Shown here one piece after another: positions 59,920-64,000 of a stretch of DNA of 64,000 bases (its first letter is position 1; the number at the start of each line of letters is the position of its first letter). The notes beneath the pieces are model-generated. The model ran no database searches. It was not told where the DNA came from and saw only the letters and a program-made list of their open reading frames with translations. Origin of the DNA: Actinocorallia populi (lineage in GTDB: Bacteria; Actinomycetota; Actinomycetes; Streptosporangiales; Streptosporangiaceae); assembly GCF_002995495.1 (NCBI RefSeq), contig NZ_PVZV01000004.1, positions 186,001 to 250,000 of the forward strand, given 5' to 3'. The position numbers and the translations under genes are program-made.

Positions 59920-61266
59920 TTGACGCTCGAGGAACTGGACGTGGCCGCCGAGTCCGGCCGGATCGACACGGTGATCATCGCCTTCACCGACATGCAGGGC
60001 CGCCTGCAGGGCAAACGCCTGACGGCCCGCTACTTCCTGGAGGAGGTGGCCGGCGGCGGCGCGGAGGCCTGCGACTACCTCCTGGCCGTCGACGTCGACA
60101 TGAACCCCGTGGACGGCTACGCCATGTCCTCCTGGGAGCACGGCTACGGGGACCTGGTGCTCCAGCCCGACCTGTCCACCCTGCGGCAGGTGCCGTGGCA
60201 GCCGGGCACCGCGCTCGTCCAGGCCGACCTGCGGTGGCACGACGGCCGCGAGGTCGCCGCGTCCCCCCGCCAGATCCTCCGCCGCCAGCTCGACCGGCTG
60301 GCCGAACGCGGCTGGACCGCCCACGTCGGCACCGAGCTGGAGTTCGTCGTCTACAACGGCACCTACGAGGACGCCTGGCGGCGCGGCTACCGCGAGCTGA
60401 CCCCGGCCAACCTCTACAACGTCGACTACTCCCTGCTCGGCGGGGCGCGGGTCGAGCCGCTGCTGCGGCGCGTCCGCAACGAGATGGCCGGCGCCGGCAT
60501 GTACGTGGAGTCGGCCAAAGGCGAGTGCAACCGCGGCCAGCACGAGATCGCCTTCCGCTACGCCGAGGCGCTGCGCACCTGCGACGACCACGCGGTCTAC
60601 AAGACCGGCGCCAAGGAGATAGCCGCGCAGGAGGGGATGTCCCTGACCTTCATGGCCAAGCCGGACGAGCGGGAGGGCAACTCCTGCCACATCCACCTGT
60701 CGCTGCGCGACCGGTACGGCACCCCGGTCATGGCGGGAGACGGCCCGCACGGCCTGTCGCCCGAGGGGGCGTCCTTCATCGCCGGCCAGCTGGCCTGCAT
60801 GCGCGAGCTGACCCTGATGTACGCGCCGAACATCAACTCCTACAAGCGCTACCAGCCGGGATCGTTCGCGCCGACCGCGATCCGCTGGGGACCCGACAAC
60901 CGCACGTGCGCGCTGCGGCTGGTCGGGCGGCACTCGTCACTGCGGGTGGAGAACAGGGTGCCCGGCGGCGACGTCAACCCCTACCTCGCGGTCGCCGCGA
61001 TGATCGCCGCGGGGCTGCACGGGGTCGAGAACGGGCTGGAGCCGGGAGAACCCTGCGACGGCAACGCCTACGACCTGGCCGGGGGGCCCACGGTCGCCCG
61101 GACGATGCGCGAGGCGCTCGACGACTGGGAGTCCGGCACCCTGGCCGCCGCGGCGTTCGGGGACGAGGTCGCGGCCCACTACGCCCACTACGCGCGGTCG
61201 GAACTGGCCGCCTACGAGCGGGCCGTCACCGACTGGGAGCTGTTCCGGGGATTCGAGAGGCTGTAG
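59920..61266 (+). CDS. Glutamine synthetase-like gamma-glutamyl ligase
   Basis: A 448-residue protein of the GlnA3/GlnA4/PuuA-like group, which gamma-glutamylates polyamines or other amines for catabolism, not ammonia assimilation. Seen: AFTDMQGRLQGKR, GTELEFVVYNG, GECNRGQHEIAF (metal Glu and His), SCHIHLSL, and RVENRVPGGDVNPYLAVAA. TTG 59920 has GAGG at good spacing and gives the family length. It is followed with no gap by an ALDH and then an SDR, the order of several catabolic operons; amine permease and gamma-Glu hydrolase genes are not in the window. Confidence 0.88.
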   Translation: MTLEELDVAAESGRIDTVIIAFTDMQGRLQGKRLTARYFLEEVAGGGAEACDYLLAVDVDMNPVDGYAMSSWEHGYGDLVLQPDLSTLRQVPWQPGTALVQADLRWHDGREVAASPRQILRRQLDRLAERGWTAHVGTELEFVVYNGTYEDAWRRGYRELTPANLYNVDYSLLGGARVEPLLRRVRNEMAGAGMYVESAKGECNRGQHEIAFRYAEALRTCDDHAVYKTGAKEIAAQEGMSLTFMAKPDEREGNSCHIHLSLRDRYGTPVMAGDGPHGLSPEGASFIAGQLACMRELTLMYAPNINSYKRYQPGSFAPTAIRWGPDNRTCALRLVGRHSSLRVENRVPGGDVNPYLAVAAMIAAGLHGVENGLEPGEPCDGNAYDLAGGPTVARTMREALDDWESGTLAAAAFGDEVAAHYAHYARSELAAYERAVTDWELFRGFERL

Positions 61267-62625
61267 ATGCAGGTGGTCAACCCGGCGACCGGCCGGGCTG
61301 TGCGGACCGTGCCGGAGACCTCCGCCGAGGAGACCGACGCGGCCGTCGTCCGCGCCGTGGCGGCCTCCGCCTCCTGGCGGCGGGTCGCTCCCGGCGACAG
61401 GGCGCGGCTGCTGCGCGCCTTCGCCGCGCAGGTGGACGCCCACCTGGAGGAGCTGGCCCGGCTGGAGGTGCTGAACGCCGGGCACCCGATCGGGCAGGCC
61501 CGCTGGGAGGCGGGCAACCTGCGGGACGTCCTGCTGTACTACTCCGCCGCCCCCGAGAGGCTGACCGGGCTGCAGATCCCCGTCCCGGGCGGGGTGGACG
61601 TCACGTTCAAGGAGCCCCTCGGGACCGTCGGGGTGATCGTCCCCTGGAACTTCCCGATGCCGATCATGGGCTGGGGCCTGGCGCCCGCGCTGGCCGCGGG
61701 CAACACCGTGCTGGTCAAACCCGCCGAGTGGACGCCGCTGACCGCGCTGCGCGTCGCCGAGCTCGCGCTGGAGGCCGGGCTGCCCGAAGACGTGTTCCAG
61801 GTGCTTCCCGGCCGTGGCCCGCTCACCGGCCGGCGGCTCGCCGAGCACCCCGGCGTACGCAAGATCGTCTTCACCGGCTCGACCCGGGTCGGCCGGGAGC
61901 TCATGGCCGCCTGCGCGCCCGGGATCAAACGGCTCACCCTGGAACTGGGCGGCAAGAGCGCCAACATCGTCTTCGCCGACGCCGACCTGGAGCGCGCCGC
62001 CGCCACGGCCCCGTACGCGGTGTTCGAGAACGCCGGGCAGGACTGCTGCGCCCGCTCCCGGATCCTCGTGCAGGCGTCCGCCTACGAACGGTTCATGGAA
62101 CTGCTGGAGCCGGCCGTCGAAGGCGTCGTCGTGGGCGACCCGTCCGCCGAGGAGACCGAGGTAGGACCGCTGATCAGCGCCGAGCACCGGGCGAAGGTCG
62201 CCTCCTACGTCCCCGACGGCGCCCCCGTGGCCTTCCGCGGCACCGCGCCCGACGGGCCCGGCTTCTGGTACCCGCCGACCGTCCTGGCCGCGACCGACCC
62301 CCGCGACCTCCCCGCCTGGCACGAAGAGGTCTTCGGACCCGTCGCCACCGTCGTGCCCTTCACCGACGAGGCCGACGCCGTCCGGATCGCCAACGACACC
62401 GCCTACGGCCTGTCCGGCTCCATCTGGACCCGCGACCTCGGCCGCGCCCTGCGCACCGCCCGCGCCGTCGAAGCGGGCAACCTGTCGGTCAACTCCCACT
62501 CCTCGGTGCGCTACTGGACGCCCTTCGGCGGCTTCAAACAGTCCGGGCTCGGCCGCGAACTCGGCCCCGACGCCCTCGACGCCTTCACCGAGACCAAGAA
62601 CGTCTTCCTGGCCACAGAACCTTGA
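61267..62625 (+). CDS. Aldehyde dehydrogenase
   Basis: A 452-residue NAD(P)-dependent ALDH. Motifs: PWNFPMPIMGWGLAPALAAG (catalytic Asn region), FTGSTRVGREL, LELGGKSANIVF (Glu), NAGQDCCARSR (catalytic Cys), EVFGPV, and PFGGFKQSGLGRELG. Its ATG starts directly after the glutamine synthetase-like stop, showing tight coupling. It probably oxidises the gamma-glutamyl-aminoaldehyde made in the pathway. Confidence 0.93.
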   Translation: MQVVNPATGRAVRTVPETSAEETDAAVVRAVAASASWRRVAPGDRARLLRAFAAQVDAHLEELARLEVLNAGHPIGQARWEAGNLRDVLLYYSAAPERLTGLQIPVPGGVDVTFKEPLGTVGVIVPWNFPMPIMGWGLAPALAAGNTVLVKPAEWTPLTALRVAELALEAGLPEDVFQVLPGRGPLTGRRLAEHPGVRKIVFTGSTRVGRELMAACAPGIKRLTLELGGKSANIVFADADLERAAATAPYAVFENAGQDCCARSRILVQASAYERFMELLEPAVEGVVVGDPSAEETEVGPLISAEHRAKVASYVPDGAPVAFRGTAPDGPGFWYPPTVLAATDPRDLPAWHEEVFGPVATVVPFTDEADAVRIANDTAYGLSGSIWTRDLGRALRTARAVEAGNLSVNSHSSVRYWTPFGGFKQSGLGRELGPDALDAFTETKNVFLATEP

Positions 62626-62639
62626 ACGGAGCCACCGGC

Positions 62640-63407
62640 ATGCAACGACTCGCGGGCAGGATCGCCGTCGTCACCGGAGCCCTCGGCGGGATCGGCCTCG
62701 CCACCGCCCGGCGCCTCACCGCCGAAGGGGCCACCGTCGTCCTGGCCGACCTCGCCGAACCCGAAGAGGGCCGCAGGTACGCCGACGAACTCGACGGCCT
62801 CTACCTCAAGGCGGACGTGACCGACGAAGAAACGGTGGAAGCGCTCTTCCGCACCGCCCACGACACCTACGGCACCGTCGACATCGCCTTCAACAACGCC
62901 GGAATCTCCCCACCTGAAGACGACTCCATCCTCCAAACCGGACTCGACACCTGGAAACGCGTTCAAGAGACCAACCTCACCAGCGTCTACCTCTGCTGCA
63001 AACACGTCATCCCGTACATGCGCGCCCAGGAAAAAGGCTCCATCATCAACACCGCGTCCTTCGTCGCGCGCATGGGCGCCGCCACCTCCCAGATCTCCTA
63101 CACCGCCTCCAAAGGAGGCGTCCTCGCCATGACCCGCGAACTCGGCGTGCAATTCGCCCGCGAAGGCATCCGCGTCAACGCCCTCTCCCCGGGCCCCGTC
63201 AACACCCCCCTCCTGCGCGAACTCTTCGCCGAAGACCCCGAACGCGCAGCCCGCCGCCTCGTCCACGCCCCCATGGGCCGCTTCGCCGAAGCCGACGAGA
63301 TCGCCGCCGCCGTCGCCTTCCTCGCCTCGGACGACGCCTCCTACATCACCGCCGCGGAGTTCCTCGTCGACGGCGGCATCACCGGCGCCTACGTCACACC
63401 CCTGTGA
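62640..63407 (+). CDS. SDR family oxidoreductase
   Basis: A 255-residue classical short-chain dehydrogenase. Seen: TGALGGIGLATA (coenzyme loop), Asp of LADLAEPEEG, NNAGISPP, INTASFVARMG with the Ser, ISYTASKGG (Tyr-x3-Lys), and RVNALSPGPVNTPLLREL. It ends the operon 14 bases after the ALDH. From about 62760 onward the coding strand is enriched in C and A and poor in G compared with the start of the operon. Confidence 0.92.
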   Translation: MQRLAGRIAVVTGALGGIGLATARRLTAEGATVVLADLAEPEEGRRYADELDGLYLKADVTDEETVEALFRTAHDTYGTVDIAFNNAGISPPEDDSILQTGLDTWKRVQETNLTSVYLCCKHVIPYMRAQEKGSIINTASFVARMGAATSQISYTASKGGVLAMTRELGVQFAREGIRVNALSPGPVNTPLLRELFAEDPERAARRLVHAPMGRFAEADEIAAAVAFLASDDASYITAAEFLVDGGITGAYVTPL

Positions 63408-63426
63408 CCAGGCACGGAACCCCGGT

Positions 63427-63455
63427 TTGCGTAAGCACGCCAGGCCCCATAACCT
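63427..63455 (+). promoter_or_regulatory. Promoter of initiator tRNA copy 2
   Basis: TTGCGT, 17 bases, TAACCT (63450-63455). Confidence 0.6.
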
Positions 63456-63468
63456 TTGAACACAACGA

Positions 63469-63542
63469 CGCGGGGTGGAGCAGTTCGGTAGCTCGCTGGG
63501 CTCATAACCCAGAGGTCGCAGGTTCAAATCCTGTCCCCGCTA
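63469..63542 (+). tRNA. Initiator tRNA-Met (CAT), copy 2
   Basis: Identical over all 74 bases to the copy at 56430, with the same C1-U72 mismatch and three G-C pairs in the anticodon stem. It lies 61 bases after the SDR stop. Confidence 0.96.
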
Positions 63543-63549
63543 CGAGAAT

Positions 63550-63606
63550 GAGGCCTCCGTGGTCGCGAACCTTCGGTTCGCTTCCGCGGGGGTCTCTTCG
63601 CTTTTT
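63550..63606 (+). terminator. Terminator of tRNA copy 2
   Basis: Same hairpin as in copy 1 with GCGAACC-TTC-GGTTCGC inner stem and TTTTT. Confidence 0.7.
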
Positions 63607-63748
63607 CCGGGGGGCGACCCCCGGAGCCCCCGATGTGGGGGCAGGCCCCCACGCCCCCTCCTGTGGTGCTGCTTTCTCGTGGTGCTGTGGAAAGGGGCGG
63701 GGTTTTGGTGGGGCTTGGGTTTGGGTTTCGAGGGGGTGGGGCTCTGGT

Positions 63749-63777
63749 TTGCGTAAGCACGCCAGGGGTCATAGCCT
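63749..63777 (+). promoter_or_regulatory. Promoter of initiator tRNA copy 3
   Basis: TTGCGT, 17 bases, TAGCCT (63772-63777). Confidence 0.6.
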
Positions 63778-63790
63778 TTGAACACAACGA

Positions 63791-63864
63791 CGCGGGGTGG
63801 AGCAGTTCGGTAGCTCGCTGGGCTCATAACCCAGAGGTCGCAGGTTCAAATCCTGTCCCCGCTA
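63791..63864 (+). tRNA. Initiator tRNA-Met (CAT), copy 3
   Basis: Third identical 74-base initiator tRNA; all identity elements are conserved, so all three are probably functional. Confidence 0.96.
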
Positions 63865-63870
63865 CGAGAA

Positions 63871-63923
63871 TGGGCCTTCGTGGTCGCGAATCTTTGGTTC
63901 GCTTCCGCGGGGGTCCTTTTTTT
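63871..63923 (+). terminator. Terminator of tRNA copy 3
   Basis: Inner stem GCGAATC/GGTTCGC inside a G/C-rich outer stem, then a run of seven T. From here to the window end I see no gene. Confidence 0.65.
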
Positions 63924-64000
63924 GTTGTTTTTTGGGAGAGGTTCTTGTGGTTCGGCCTTGGGTGGGGGGTGTGGGGGAGGGCTTTCTGGGGGGAAGGATG

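Larger units (their letters stand above)
63424..63597 (+). repeat. Tandem repeat B unit 1 (promoter, tRNA, terminator)
   Basis: The block starting GGTTTGCGTAAGCACGCCAGG recurs 322 bases later (63746-63919), covering promoter, tRNA and first terminator stem. Bases 63456-63698 of this copy also match repeat A at 56417-56659. Confidence 0.85.
63746..63919 (+). repeat. Tandem repeat B unit 2
   Basis: Second copy of the promoter-tRNA-terminator block, offset by 322 bases. It has diverged at the 3' end: after GGGGGTC it continues into a long T-rich tail and not the C/G-rich flank of the other copies. Confidence 0.85.

Noticed and set aside
60195-63407. 1070-codon plus-strand frame across the GlnA-like, ALDH and SDR genes
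   Set aside because: Only its last 255 codons (the SDR) are real. The rest is Arg/Gly/Pro-rich out-of-frame translation of the two preceding genes.

Overview
The window is about 73% G+C and carries a typical actinobacterial gene set: WhiB7, mycoredoxin, AdnAB, split NHEJ ligase genes with Ku, MoeZ, a UPF0182 protein, a PPA1309-family protein and many GTG/TTG starts. A Streptosporangiales/Thermomonosporaceae-like organism is a reasonable guess, but no rRNA or other marker here proves it.

Layout. 0-9.6 kb: end of a degenerate metallo-beta-lactamase-fold gene, RecB-like Fe-S nuclease, MpaB-like oxygenase, alpha/beta hydrolase, GDPD, RhlE-like RNA helicase with a probable CTG start, ECF sigma factor plus membrane partner, a kinase with a GFG in place of DFG, and a TetR regulator. 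9.6-20.2 kb: split LigD (polymerase and ligase) divergent from Ku, TetR/MMPL pair, alkyltransferase-like protein, APC permease, DUF1622, an apparently self-regulated membrane protein/winged-helix operon, and moeZ. 20.3-31 kb: ROK kinase, Ser/Thr kinase with TPRs, adnA-adnB, small genes, and an RF2-like gene without GGQ or SPF that is interrupted by a UGA. 31.6-38.9 kb: a four-gene NRPS-independent siderophore operon (ATP-grasp, two IucA/IucC synthetases, PLP decarboxylase) behind a perfect 19-bp IdeR/DmdR-type iron box, followed by an acyl-CoA ligase and a membrane protein. 39-56.4 kb: HD hydrolase, DUF4031, nudC, mrx1, uvrD2, tesB, whiB7 with an attenuator leader, ABC1 kinase, YgjP-like peptidase, Nudix, zinc-protease-like protein, epimerase, moaE, PDZ-Lon, PPA1309, UPF0182. 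56.4-64 kb: three copies of initiator tRNA; the first two flank a 7-kb segment with a secreted phosphatase, a carotenoid oxygenase and a glutamine synthetase-like/ALDH/SDR catabolic operon.

The backbone (rhlE, TetR, alkyltransferase-like, moeZ, adnA, adnB, nudC, mrx1, uvrD2, whiB7, ABC1 kinase, Rv3195-like, PDZ-Lon, UPF0182) follows the order I recall for Mycobacterium tuberculosis Rv3211 down to Rv3193c. The NHEJ/MMPL block and the siderophore block therefore look like insertions in a conserved neighbourhood. DNA repair dominates the conserved part (AdnAB, UvrD2, LigD/Ku, RecB-like nuclease, alkyltransferase-like protein), with redox and antibiotic-stress functions (Mrx1, WhiB7) beside it.
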